64,000 nt of DNA from Tenacibaculum sp. Bg11-29 (GCF_002836595.1 NZ_PJBB01000003.1:2975001-3039000); one strand, 5' to 3'. Shown: positions 28,472 through 37,519, counted from the first letter of the stretch. Translations and numbers: made by a program. The notes: a model not told the origin generated them from the sequence alone.

Positions 28472-28726
28472 ATGAAATTGAATCAAATTAAAAATTTAGG
28501 AAAAGAATTAACGAAAGAGGAATTAAATTTAGTTAAAGGAGGTGACTTAATTATTTATTATAGTTGTACAAGAGGAGGAAGTGGATCAATTAGAGGTAAT
28601 TCATTAACTACTAATTTTGGTCAAGAAATAGCTAATGCTTGTGGCCTTGGAGGAGGTTTTATAACATATGTTAAAGGAAGCGAAGCTACTTCAGAACCAA
28701 CAGATGGTGGGCCTGTACCTTTTTAA
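28472..28726 (+). CDS. Double-glycine leader peptide (bacteriocin/RiPP precursor-like)
   Basis: An 84-residue peptide whose first 24 residues, MKLNQIKNLGKELTKEELNL then VKGG, form a classic double-glycine leader of the flavobacterial bacteriocin-signal type. The 60-residue core is rich in Gly, Ser and Thr (runs such as RGGSGSIRG and GLGGGF) with Cys at about 32 and 57. Cleavage after Gly24 by a C39-type peptidase transporter is predicted by analogy. No modifying or export gene is adjacent. No TAnnTTTG lies between the sucD terminator and this gene, so expression may rely on read-through. A terminator follows. Confidence 0.75.
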   Translation: MKLNQIKNLGKELTKEELNLVKGGDLIIYYSCTRGGSGSIRGNSLTTNFGQEIANACGLGGGFITYVKGSEATSEPTDGGPVPF

Positions 28727-28755
28727 TAATTTTAAGTTATAAAAATCAGTGTGCT

Positions 28756-28790
28756 AAAAAAAATAAAGACTATGTTCTTTATTTTTTTAA
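28756..28790 (+). terminator. Terminator after the double-glycine peptide gene
   Basis: AAAATAAAG and CTTTATTTT (about 28760-28785) form a stem around ACTATGTT, followed by T residues. A/U-rich and so only moderately strong. Confidence 0.6.
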
Positions 28791-29055
28791 AGGATTCTAA
28801 ACTTAATTGTTAAATTTTATAAGTTTGTTTCGTATTGTTTATATACTATTAGACAATGGTTTAAAAGTATATAAAAAATAAAAGCACTGATAAACCCAAA
28901 AATAAAATATGTATTACAGTTTGTGAAAGTTCAAAACTAAAGAGCTTAAAAATCAATAGAATAATTTGATATTTAGAGTATTTTAAGGGAACTGATAAAT
29001 AGATATCTTGGATTGGAAAAAACTGTTAAAATATCAAAATATATTTCTTTAAAAT
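28791..29055. other. Non-coding stretch upstream of the M16 peptidase gene
   Basis: No open frame of note on either strand. Together with the terminator at 29056 it could be a small RNA gene or a long 5' leader. No known riboswitch consensus was recognised. Confidence 0.4.
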
Positions 29056-29085
29056 CCGTTGAATTGCTAATTCAACGGGTTTTTT
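29056..29085 (+). terminator. Intrinsic terminator just upstream of the M16 peptidase gene
   Basis: CCGTTGAATT (29056-29065) and AATTCAACGG (29069-29078) form a perfect 10-bp stem with loop GCT, followed by G and six T. It ends about 20 bases before the ATG at 29107, with no gene immediately upstream and no promoter motif between it and the ATG. It may be an attenuator or the end of a small RNA. Confidence 0.8.
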
Positions 29086-29106
29086 AATTTAACTAAATAA
29101 AATAAA

Positions 29107-32076
29107 ATGAAAAAAATTAAATTACTCTTAGTAAGCATGTTACTTATTTCTGTTGTCAGTTGTAAGAAATCAGCAACTTCAAATGATGAAGTGAAGACAG
29201 AAGAACATAAAAGTGTGGACGGTTTTAAATACGAAACTGTTACAAATGATCCAACAGGCTTACGTTTATATACTTTAGATAATGGTTTAAAAGTGTATTT
29301 AAGTAAAAATACAGACGAACCAAAAATTCAAACTTATATTGCGGTAAGAGCAGGCTCAAATTACGATCCTAAAGAATCTACAGGTTTAGCACACTATTTA
29401 GAGCATATGTTATTTAAAGGAACGGATAAAATAGGAGCTCTTGATTGGGATAAAGAGAAAGTTTTCTTGGATAAAATATCTGATTTATATGAAAAACATA
29501 GAGCAGAAAAAGACGAAGCCAAAAAATTAGTTCTTTATAAAGAAATTGATAAAGTTTCTTTAGAAGCTTCTAAACATGGTTCTTCAGGTGAATATAAAAA
29601 AATTATAGAATCACTAGGTGCTACAGGTACTAATGCACATACTTGGTTTGAAGAAACAGTCTATAAAAACAAAATTCCTGCTAATGAGTTAAATAAATGG
29701 TTAGATTTAGAATCAGAACGTTTTAGTTCGTTAGTATTACGTTTATTTCATACTGAGTTAGAAGCTGTTTTTGAAGAATTTAACCGTGGTCAGGATAGTG
29801 ATTTCAGAAAGAGTTATGCTGCAATGTTAAAAGGTTTATTTCCTAATCATCCTTATGGTCAACAATCAACTATTGGTAAAGCGGAGCATTTAAAGAATCC
29901 TTCAATGATCGATATTCATAATTATTTCGATAAATACTATGTACCAAATAATATGGCTGTTGTATTGGTTGGAGATTTAGATTTTGAAGCTACTATTAAA
30001 GAAGTGAATGCTGCTTTTGGTAAATTTGAAAGAAAAGAATTAGCACATCCTGTTTTACCAAAAGAGTCTCCAATTACAGAATCAATAGTTAAAGAAGTAT
30101 TTGGGCCAACATCAGAAAGTATTTCTATAGCTTTCCGTTCAAAAGGTGTAAATACTAAAGAGGAAAAAATGGTTACACTTTGCGATATGATTATGGCAAA
30201 TGGTAATGCAGGTTTAATTGATTTAAATTTAAATCAAAAGCAAGCGGTACAAAGAGCTGGTTGTTCGCCAACATTTTTAAATGATTATGGATATCACTCT
30301 TTTAATGGTTCTCCAAAAACTGGTCAAACTTTAGACGAGGTTAAAGATTTGTTATTAGAACAGATTGAAAAATTAAAGAAAGGTGAATTTGACGAATGGA
30401 TGATTGAAGCAGTGGTAAATGATTTAAAATTAAGTCAAACTCGCCAGTATGAAAGTAACACTGCATTAGCAAGCGCTTATTTTAATGCATTTATTCACCA
30501 TGAAAATTGGAATGATAAAGTTAAATTTTTAGATGATTTAAAGAAAATCACAAAAGTAGAATTAGTTGATTTTGCTAATACATTTTATCAAAATAACTAT
30601 GTTGTAACCTACAAGCGTAAAGGAGAAGATAAAAATATTGTAAAGGTTAAAAACCCAGGAATTACACCTGTTAATTTAAATAGAGGTAAAAGCTCTGAAT
30701 TTATTACTGAATTTAACAAACAAAAATCGGCTCCATTAGCGCCTAAATTTGTTGACTATAAAACAGCGATTAAAGAGTTGAAAACTAAAAATGATATTTC
30801 AGTATCTTATGTTGAAAATAAGAATAATGATTTATTTGATTTAAATATTATTTTTGACATGGGTAAAGACAACGATAAAAAGTTAAGTCTTGCTGCTGGT
30901 TATTTAGAATTTTTAGGGACTGATAAATATTCAGCTGAAGACATCAAAAAAGAGTTTTATAAATTAGGAGTAGATTATTATGTAAGTGCTCAAGATGATA
31001 AAACGTATGTAGGTTTAAGAGGTTTAAAAGAAAACTTACCTAAAGGATTAGAGTTATTAGAACATTTATGGGATAATGCAAAAGCAGATCAAAGAGCATT
31101 TGATAAATATGTAGAGAAGATTTTTAAAGGCCGTCAAAACGGAAAAACTCAAAAAGAAAATATTCTTTGGAATGGTTTAATGAATTATGGTAAGTATGGT
31201 GAAGATTCTCGTTTACGTAACATAATGCAAGTTGATGAGTTAAAAGCAATTGATCCAGTTGAGTTAGTGAGTATTCTTAAAGATTTAAAAAACTATAAGC
31301 AACGTGTTTTTTACTACGGTAAAGATGTAAAATCTGCGGTTAGTGCTTTAGACACACATCATAAAATATATGGAGAGTTAAAAGAATATCCTGAAGCAAA
31401 AAAATATATTGAAACAGAAACAGGAGGTAACGTGTTTTTTACAAACTACGATATGGTTCAATCTGAATTATTATTTTTAGCAAAAGGTGAACCTTTTAAA
31501 CCAGAAAACTTAGCAGCTTCAACATTATTTAATACCTATTTTGGTAGCGGATTATCATCAATTGTATTTCAAGAAATTCGTGAAAGTAAATCATTAGCTT
31601 ATTCAGCATTTGCATCATATAGCAATGCTCGTAAAAAAGATGGTAATAATTACGTTATGGCTTATGTTGGTACGCAAGCAAATAAGCTAACGCAAGCTGT
31701 TGATGCAATGTTAGAGTTAATGAATAACATGCCAGAAGCTGAAAAGCAATTTAATGCAGCAAAAGAATCTACATTAAAAAAGATAGCTGCACAGCGTATT
31801 ACAAAATCTAGTATTTTTTGGTCTTATGAAAGATTAAAGAAATTAGGAATTGACAACGATAATCGTGAGCAAATGTATAACACGATTAAAGAAATGACAA
31901 TAGAAGATTTAAAAGCTTTCTTTGATAAAAATGTAAAAGGAGAATCTTATAATGTTATGGTTATTGGTAACAAGAAAGATCTAGATATTAAGTCTTTACA
32001 AAAATTAGGTAAGATTAAAGAATTAGATGTTGATTACTTATTTAACTATGTAAATGAGAAAAAGATAAAATCTTAA
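29107..32076 (+). CDS. M16-family zinc metallopeptidase lipoprotein
   Basis: A 989-residue peptidase of the pitrilysin/insulinase family. The lipoprotein signal has Cys19 in the lipobox VVSC, so it is anchored to a membrane facing the periplasm. The inverted zinc motif HYLEH is at 96-100, with the downstream Glu in ELEAVFEEFNRGQ. A second, inactive M16-like half follows (about 540-989), with RESKSLAYSAFASY typical of the C-terminal clamp domain. Degradation of periplasmic peptides is inferred. The nearby terminator at 29056-29085 implies conditional transcription. Confidence 0.92.
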   Translation: MKKIKLLLVSMLLISVVSCKKSATSNDEVKTEEHKSVDGFKYETVTNDPTGLRLYTLDNGLKVYLSKNTDEPKIQTYIAVRAGSNYDPKESTGLAHYLEHMLFKGTDKIGALDWDKEKVFLDKISDLYEKHRAEKDEAKKLVLYKEIDKVSLEASKHGSSGEYKKIIESLGATGTNAHTWFEETVYKNKIPANELNKWLDLESERFSSLVLRLFHTELEAVFEEFNRGQDSDFRKSYAAMLKGLFPNHPYGQQSTIGKAEHLKNPSMIDIHNYFDKYYVPNNMAVVLVGDLDFEATIKEVNAAFGKFERKELAHPVLPKESPITESIVKEVFGPTSESISIAFRSKGVNTKEEKMVTLCDMIMANGNAGLIDLNLNQKQAVQRAGCSPTFLNDYGYHSFNGSPKTGQTLDEVKDLLLEQIEKLKKGEFDEWMIEAVVNDLKLSQTRQYESNTALASAYFNAFIHHENWNDKVKFLDDLKKITKVELVDFANTFYQNNYVVTYKRKGEDKNIVKVKNPGITPVNLNRGKSSEFITEFNKQKSAPLAPKFVDYKTAIKELKTKNDISVSYVENKNNDLFDLNIIFDMGKDNDKKLSLAAGYLEFLGTDKYSAEDIKKEFYKLGVDYYVSAQDDKTYVGLRGLKENLPKGLELLEHLWDNAKADQRAFDKYVEKIFKGRQNGKTQKENILWNGLMNYGKYGEDSRLRNIMQVDELKAIDPVELVSILKDLKNYKQRVFYYGKDVKSAVSALDTHHKIYGELKEYPEAKKYIETETGGNVFFTNYDMVQSELLFLAKGEPFKPENLAASTLFNTYFGSGLSSIVFQEIRESKSLAYSAFASYSNARKKDGNNYVMAYVGTQANKLTQAVDAMLELMNNMPEAEKQFNAAKESTLKKIAAQRITKSSIFWSYERLKKLGIDNDNREQMYNTIKEMTIEDLKAFFDKNVKGESYNVMVIGNKKDLDIKSLQKLGKIKELDVDYLFNYVNEKKIKS

Positions 32077-32096
32077 TAAGATATCTTTACAACTAT

Positions 32097-32137
32097 TTAA
32101 AATCCTGCTAAAGAGTATTCTTTAGCAGGATTTTTCT
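32097..32137 (+). terminator. Terminator after the M16 peptidase gene
   Basis: AATCCTGCTAAAGA (32101-32114) pairs perfectly with TCTTTAGCAGGATT (32119-32132), loop GTAT, then T run. Confidence 0.93.
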
Positions 32138-32140
32138 TTT

Positions 32141-32148
32141 TATATTTG
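32141..32148 (+). promoter_or_regulatory. -7 element of fabG
   Basis: TATATTTG, an exact TAnnTTTG match, 21 bases before the fabG ATG and directly after the preceding terminator. Confidence 0.7.
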
Positions 32149-32169
32149 AACTATCAAAACAACTAGATA

Positions 32170-32916
32170 ATGAAATTATTAGAAAATAAAACAGCTATTA
32201 TAACAGGTGCCTCAAGAGGTATTGGTAGAGGAATAGCTTTAGAGTTTGCAAAACAAGGAGCAAATATTGCTTTTACATATAGTTCTTCTGTTGATGCGGC
32301 AAATGCTTTAGAAAAAGAATTGACAGATTTAGGTGTAAAAGCCAAAGGATATCAATCAAATGCAGCTGATTTCGATGCAGCTCAAGAATTAGCGAAAGAA
32401 GTACATACTGAGTTTGGAAGTATTGATGTATTGATAAACAATGCAGGTATTACAAAAGATAATTTATTAATGCGTATTTCTGAAGATGATTTTGATAAGG
32501 TTATTGAAGTAAACTTAAAATCTGTTTTTAATTTAACTAAAGCAGTTATTCGTCCGATGATGAAACAACGCAAAGGTTCAATTATTAATATGAGTTCGGT
32601 TGTTGGATTAAAAGGAAATGCAGGTCAAGCAAATTATGCAGCTTCAAAAGCTGGTATTATTGGTTTTTCTAAATCGGTGGCTTTAGAGTTAGGTTCAAGA
32701 AATATTAGAAGTAACGTAGTTGCTCCTGGATTTATTGAAACTGAAATGACAGCAAAATTAGATGAAAAAGTAGTTGAAGGATGGCGTAATGAAATTCCTC
32801 TAAAAAGAGGAGGAACTCCAGAAGACATTGCAAATGCTTGTGTGTTTTTAGCATCTGATATGAGTGCATATATTACTGGACAAACTTTATCTGTTGATGG
32901 AGGAATGTTAACGTAA
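32170..32916 (+). CDS. fabG: 3-oxoacyl-[acyl-carrier-protein] reductase
   Basis: NADPH-dependent ketoreductase of type II fatty acid synthesis. The 248-residue short-chain dehydrogenase has TGASRGIG (12-19), NNAG (90-93), Asn115, the Ser of NMSSVVG (142/143), Tyr156 and Lys160 in YAASK. FIETEMTAKL and the C-terminal GQTLSVDGGM are typical of FabG. Monocistronic, bracketed by terminators. Confidence 0.95.
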   Translation: MKLLENKTAIITGASRGIGRGIALEFAKQGANIAFTYSSSVDAANALEKELTDLGVKAKGYQSNAADFDAAQELAKEVHTEFGSIDVLINNAGITKDNLLMRISEDDFDKVIEVNLKSVFNLTKAVIRPMMKQRKGSIINMSSVVGLKGNAGQANYAASKAGIIGFSKSVALELGSRNIRSNVVAPGFIETEMTAKLDEKVVEGWRNEIPLKRGGTPEDIANACVFLASDMSAYITGQTLSVDGGMLT

Positions 32917-32942
32917 GATATTCAAAAATATATTTTTACAAT

Positions 32943-32980
32943 AAAACCCTGCTATTATTAAATAGCAGGGTTTTGTTATT
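32943..32980 (+). terminator. Terminator after fabG
   Basis: AAAACCCTGCTATT (32943-32956) pairs with AATAGCAGGGTTTT (32961-32974), followed by T-rich sequence. Confidence 0.9.
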
Positions 32981-33104
32981 TATAAAAATTTATATATCCT
33001 TTTCATGATTGAGCTCAAATCTATTATTATTATAACAATAGTTTTTTTTATTACTTTTTGGTTAACAAATTTTTAAAGAAAAAAAGGGATAATTTTTAAA
33101 AGTA

Positions 33105-33488
33105 ATTAAAGTTTACAGTAACTTTTTTTAGTAAAAAGTAAATTAATAAAATTATTGGTTGCAAGCTCCAAAGTTTCCATTTTCAAAAAATAGAATAATT
33201 CTACTTATTTTTTTGCATTAGCTTGCTTATTTTCAATCGCTGAGAATTGCGTATTTGATTTTACTTCAGGCTCTTGTTGATATGTTTCATTTTAAGAAAA
33301 AAGAGAAGGAGTTGTCTTTTCCTTTAATGACATCATTTTTATTTTAGGTTGAATAATTCCTTCAATTTAGGGAAATTACCTTTTAAGTATAATAGCCAGT
33401 ACAAATCTACTTCAGGAAATTTGTTTATTAATTTTTTAACAAAATAAAGATTCGGTTTATTTCTATCACAGAGTAGATGAGATATACA
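33105..33488 (-). pseudogene. Decayed tandem copy of the adjacent XRE regulator gene
   Basis: This stretch aligns almost continuously with 33511-33902, including the 3' flank before the stop codon (tta at 33152-33154, equal to 33562 in the intact copy). On the minus strand the serine-glutamate pair in the intact LFSENE becomes serine-stop (TAA). A one-base deletion in the FPKIEG region shifts the frame, and further changes are scattered throughout. Similarity stops inside the HTH region, so the start and most of the DNA-binding domain are missing. It lies head-to-tail downstream of the intact gene. Confidence 0.9.
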
Positions 33489-33561
33489 AAAAATATAATT
33501 ATTAAGAATTATTAGAGTTTACACGAACTACTTTTTTAGTTGAAAAAGTAAATTAATAAAA

Positions 33562-33993
33562 TTATTGGTTATAAGCTTCAAAGCTTCCATCTTCAAAAAA
33601 TAGAATAATTCTACTTATTTTTTTTGTATTTGCTTGCTTATTTTCAACCGCTGAGAATTGCATATTTGATTTTATTTCAGGCTCTTGTTCAGATGTTTCA
33701 TTTTCAGAAAAAAGAGAAGGAGCTGTCTTTTTTTCTTTAATAATATCATTTTGATTTTTAGGTTCAATAATTCCTTCAATTTTAGGAAAACTACCTTTTC
33801 CGTATAATAGCCAGTACAAATCTACTTCAGGAAATTTGTTTATTATTTTCATAACAAAATCAAGACTCGGTTTATTTCTACCAGAGAGCAGGTGAGATAT
33901 ACTAGAGCGTTGCACATCAATAGTATCTGCAAATGTTGATGATGTTAAATTATAGTGTTCAATAATTCTTTTTAATCTTGGTAATAGCTCCAT
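33562..33993 (-). CDS. XRE-family (Cro/CI-like) transcriptional regulator
   Basis: A 143-residue protein with an N-terminal HTH (about 5-65: FADTIDVQRSSISHLLSGRN then KPSLDFVMKIINKFPEVDLY). A flexible, acidic and Lys-rich tail ends in a conserved RIILFFEDGSFEAYN. It resembles CI-like repressors common in flavobacteria. A palindrome TTACAATTGTAA sits 5 bases upstream of its ATG, and more copies lie in the following 680 bases, so autoregulation is likely. A broken tandem copy follows it. Targets unknown. Confidence 0.85.
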   Translation of the reverse strand: MELLPRLKRIIEHYNLTSSTFADTIDVQRSSISHLLSGRNKPSLDFVMKIINKFPEVDLYWLLYGKGSFPKIEGIIEPKNQNDIIKEKKTAPSLFSENETSEQEPEIKSNMQFSAVENKQANTKKISRIILFFEDGSFEAYNQ

Positions 33994-33998
33994 AAATG

Positions 33999-34010
33999 TT
34001 ACAATTGTAA
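33999..34010. promoter_or_regulatory. Palindromic operator-like site upstream of the XRE gene
   Basis: TTACAATTGTAA, a perfect 12-bp palindrome immediately upstream of the XRE start codon. Proposed binding site for the encoded repressor. Confidence 0.5.
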
Positions 34011-34035
34011 ACTAAGGTTATTTAATACAAAGATA

Positions 34036-34054
34036 TACAATTGTAAATTAATAA
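34036..34054. repeat. Direct repeat copy 1 containing TACAATTGTA
   Basis: TACAATTGTAAATTAATAA, identical over 19 bases to 34669-34687. The palindromic core TACAATTGTA matches the operator-like site at 33999. Confidence 0.6.
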
Positions 34055-34666
34055 GCAAGAGTGAAATCATTGTGTTTTTAAGTAAATATATTACTTTTTA
34101 AGTGAATTAAAGATGTAGATAAGTCAATGTAACACCCTCTAGTATAGGTAATTAAGTGTTTATTATAATAAAAAGCTATTGTAAGTGATAAAACTAATTG
34201 AAATAAACACCTGTTTGCAGTGAGTACAAATGTCAATTAGAAGTAATGATAAAACATTATTTACATTTGTTAACTACCTTACATGAAGAATAGGGGGAGT
34301 ATTGTAATTTGTTTAATAAGATCAAAATATTAGGTTATTGTCTCAATATAAGATGTAAACAGCTTAAATCATGGATTATATAGGTCTATTAAAGCATAAA
34401 TCTCCCATATTATGGAAATCATAATAGATAAAGTAATATATTCCTTAAAATATAAATCATTTACAAATGTAAACTACACTATTGAAGTAAAAACTCTTCA
34501 TTTATAGCTAATTTTATAAGTTATTAACCTCTATAAGCACTTTAAAAAGATATAAATAGCATAATTAATGATTTATTAAACAGCTCTTTTTATTAAAAGA
34601 CATATCAAAGATATTATTTACGAGACCATTGATTTTTAAACAAATAATTATGAATAAACAAATAAG
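34055..34666. other. Non-coding stretch with scattered palindrome-like sites
   Basis: No gene is visible on either strand. It holds one near-perfect site TTTACAAATGTAAA (34460-34473) and weaker ones near 34224 and 34261. A TACATTTG promoter-like box overlaps the last of these at 34262-34269. Confidence 0.5.
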
Positions 34667-34687
34667 TTTACAATTGTAAATTAATAA
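34667..34687. repeat. Direct repeat copy 2 with perfect TTTACAATTGTAAA palindrome
   Basis: TTTACAATTGTAAA (34667-34680) is a perfect 14-bp palindrome directly abutting the stop codon of the histidine kinase gene. The 19 bases from 34669 repeat 34036-34054. Confidence 0.6.
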
Positions 34688-36000
34688 AAAGTAACAGTAA
34701 AACAAGTTTTTTGTGGTTTTGAAGTAAATTTAATACTACCATTATGTGATTCTATAATACTCTTACTTAAAGTTAAGCCTATACCAGAACCATCTTTACG
34801 TGTAGTAAAATAAGGAATAAATATATTGTCTTTTATTTCATTTAAAATACCAATGCCATTATCGGTAATAGAAAAATGAGTCCTATTTTTTTCTTTTATA
34901 AGCTCAATTTTAATTTTAGGATTCTCAATAGCTGTTAAAGCATATAAACAATTAGAGAGTAAGTTTATAATAACCTGTTCTATCTGTTTTTTATCAGCAT
35001 TTACAATTATACTATCATTTGCATTAAATACTATTATAATACCCTTTAATTTTAATTCTTGTTCAAATAAGAGTAAAGTGTTTTGCAATACCTGTGTTAA
35101 ATTGATGTTTTCTTTTTGAGGTAATGGTAATTCAGCTAATTTTCTATAAGTATCAACAAACGAAGTTAAGTGGTATGATCGTCTTTTTATTATTTGTAAT
35201 CCTTGAGATAATTCTTGAATAGTTTCTTCATCTGTTTCATTTTCTTGTAAAAGTGAATCTAAATTTTCGGCTAAACTACTAATAGGAGTAATGGTATTTA
35301 TAATTTCATGAGACATTACATTCATTAACTTATACCAAGCTTCTTTTTCCTTTTTATCAATTAATTGTTGAATAGTTTCTAAAGAAAGAATTAAGTATTC
35401 GTATTCATTTGTTTGCGTTACTGATGTTTTTAAGAAAAAACTTTCTTCAGTATCGTTTACATCAATACTAATAGTATGTTTTATAGCATCCCATTTTGAA
35501 ATAAAATCTAAAAGATTTCCAATTTTATTTTTTAATAATCCCCAATTATAAAACTTAGGAATTTTTAAAAAATCAGTAAAAGCTTTATTAATTTGAAAAA
35601 CTTCAATTTGTTGATTCGCATCTTTTCTTAATATAAGCATCCCAATACTTAAACTTTCTATAATATTTGTAAGAATTAAAGCCTCAGAAGTATTTAAAAG
35701 ACTTTGTTTTCTGTGTTTTTCTAATAACAAAGCGGTTTTGTTGTGTAATGAGTTTTTTCTTTTTTTTGAAGAAATGGTATTAGAATAATCATCATATAAT
35801 AAGCAATCTATCGATTTTTCTATATCAGCAAATTTTTTTTTTAAATAGTCAAAAAATAAAAATAATTGAAATAAAAATAAAAGAGAACACCCAATAGCAT
35901 TGATAGCGTATCCTTTAGTATAGGTAAAGAAAATTAAAATAGCGTTAACTATTAATAACAGTATTCTAATAAGTATCTGAATAAATTGAGCTTTCCCCAT
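34681..36000 (-). CDS. Sensor histidine kinase (NtrB/NtrY-like)
   Basis: A 439-residue kinase. Two N-terminal membrane segments (about 8-48) have almost no periplasmic loop. A PAS-like region (about 105-200) is followed by the H-box MSHEIINTITPISSLAE. The HATPase has QVIINLLSNCLYAL, ITDNGIGI and GSGIGLTLSKSI. The H-box variant NTITPI is typical of the NtrY-like group in Bacteroidota. The ATG abuts the stop codon of the upstream sigma-54 activator gene with no spacer, so the two form a two-component pair. Confidence 0.93.
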   Translation of the reverse strand: MGKAQFIQILIRILLLIVNAILIFFTYTKGYAINAIGCSLLFLFQLFLFFDYLKKKFADIEKSIDCLLYDDYSNTISSKKRKNSLHNKTALLLEKHRKQSLLNTSEALILTNIIESLSIGMLILRKDANQQIEVFQINKAFTDFLKIPKFYNWGLLKNKIGNLLDFISKWDAIKHTISIDVNDTEESFFLKTSVTQTNEYEYLILSLETIQQLIDKKEKEAWYKLMNVMSHEIINTITPISSLAENLDSLLQENETDEETIQELSQGLQIIKRRSYHLTSFVDTYRKLAELPLPQKENINLTQVLQNTLLLFEQELKLKGIIIVFNANDSIIVNADKKQIEQVIINLLSNCLYALTAIENPKIKIELIKEKNRTHFSITDNGIGILNEIKDNIFIPYFTTRKDGSGIGLTLSKSIIESHNGSIKFTSKPQKTCFTVTFY

Positions 36001-37371
36001 TTATAATTGATGTTTTTCTAATCGTCTATACAAAGCAGCACGAGTTAAACCTAGGTCTTTAGCTGCTCTAGAAATATTACCTTGATGTTTTTGTAATGCT
36101 TGTTCAATTAATAATTTCTCTGTTTCTTCTAAATTTAGACTTGTAGATAATGATATATCTAATTTTTTAGTTGAAAAATGTAAGTCTTCAGTTTGAATTT
36201 GAATGTTGTCAGTAATAATAACGGCACGTTCAATTATGTGTTCAATTTCTCTAATATTTCCTGGCCAATGATATTTCTTTAATCCACTGAGAGCTTGTTT
36301 ACTAAATCCGTCTATTTTTTTTCTGTATTTCTGATTTAGTTTTTTTAAGAAATGGCTGGCTAGTAACTCAACATCACCAACCCTGTCTCTAAGAGGTGGT
36401 AAATTCAACTCAATAGTATTTATTCTAAATAATAAATCTTGACGAAAGGTTTGCTCATCTACCATTTTATGAATATTCGCATTTGTAGCACAAATAATAC
36501 GGACATCTATAGCACGTTCATTCCCTTCACCTAAACGAGTTACTTTTCTATTTTGAACAACTGTTAATAATTTTGATTGTAAATGGAGTGGAAGGTTGCC
36601 TATTTCATCTAAGAAAATGGTTCCTCCTTTTGCCAATTCAAATCGTCCAATAGTATCTTTATGCGCATCTGTAAACGCTCCTTTTGTATAACCAAATAAC
36701 TCACTTTCAAATAAATTTTCATTTAAAGAACCTAAATCAACGTGAATAAAAGGATGATTTTTACGTTCTGAATTCAAATGTATTTCTTTAGCAAAAACAT
36801 ATTTCCCTGTTCCGTTTTCACCTAAAATTAAAATAGTAGCATCAGTTGGAGCTACTTTTTTAGCTAAACCAACAGCAGATTTCATTGCTAAAGAATTACC
36901 AATAATATGTTCTGTTTGTTGATGAAAATCTTTGTCATTTAGTTTTTGAACAGTTTCTAATTGCGTATTTTTTCGTTTAGAGCGAGCCAATTCTACACCG
37001 GCATTTACAATTCCATATAATTTTTCAGTGTTCCAAGGTTTTAAAATAAAATCAGTTGCTCCTTTTTTTATGGCATCAACAGCTAAATTTACACTACCAA
37101 AAGCGGTCATTAAAATAACAGTAGTCTCTGGACTAATTTCTTTAATATGGTTTAACCAATATAAACCTTCTTTACCGTCTTCATATCCAATACGATAATT
37201 CATATCTAACAAAACAACATCTATAGTTGCAGTGGTTAAATGATTACTTATTTTCTTCGGATTATTAGCGGTGGTAATTTCAGTAAAATATTTTTTCAAA
37301 CTTATTCTTGCAGAAAATAAAATATCATCATCATCGTCAACTATTAATATGGTAGCTTCTTTTTTTCTCAT
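36001..37371 (-). CDS. NtrC-family sigma-54 response regulator
   Basis: A 456-residue regulator. The receiver has Asp56 as acceptor in DVVLLDMNYR and a short DGKEG insert. The AAA+ domain has Walker A GENGTGKYV, in which the usual Glu after Lys is Tyr. The sigma-54 contact loop reads GAFTDA instead of GAFTGA, and Walker B is GGTIFLDEIG. The C-terminal FIS-type HTH is NISRAAKDLGLTRAALYRRL. It is divergent from the HlyD/ABC/FtsX operon, which it probably activates (inference from the layout seen in many Bacteroidota). Confidence 0.94.
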   Translation of the reverse strand: MRKKEATILIVDDDDDILFSARISLKKYFTEITTANNPKKISNHLTTATIDVVLLDMNYRIGYEDGKEGLYWLNHIKEISPETTVILMTAFGSVNLAVDAIKKGATDFILKPWNTEKLYGIVNAGVELARSKRKNTQLETVQKLNDKDFHQQTEHIIGNSLAMKSAVGLAKKVAPTDATILILGENGTGKYVFAKEIHLNSERKNHPFIHVDLGSLNENLFESELFGYTKGAFTDAHKDTIGRFELAKGGTIFLDEIGNLPLHLQSKLLTVVQNRKVTRLGEGNERAIDVRIICATNANIHKMVDEQTFRQDLLFRINTIELNLPPLRDRVGDVELLASHFLKKLNQKYRKKIDGFSKQALSGLKKYHWPGNIREIEHIIERAVIITDNIQIQTEDLHFSTKKLDISLSTSLNLEETEKLLIEQALQKHQGNISRAAKDLGLTRAALYRRLEKHQL

Positions 37372-37489
37372 ACGACATAGTTAATCAATTGTTTGAATAT
37401 GAACAAAAAAATGTTCGTTTTTGAACACCTTAAAAAAACACGTTAAATTTAATTAATTAATTATCAGTGTTTTAGGTATTTGTTTTCTA

Positions 37490-37519
37490 TTGGCATATTT
37501 ATGGACTTAACTATGCCAA
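37490..37519 (+). promoter_or_regulatory. Possible sigma-54 promoter / inverted repeat before the HlyD gene
   Basis: TTGGCATATTTATGGA (37490-37505) keeps the -24 GG, and ten bases later has GA where sigma-54 promoters have GC. Its TTGGCATA is repeated in inverse as TATGCCAA at 37512-37519, so it could instead be an activator site. Confidence 0.4.
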
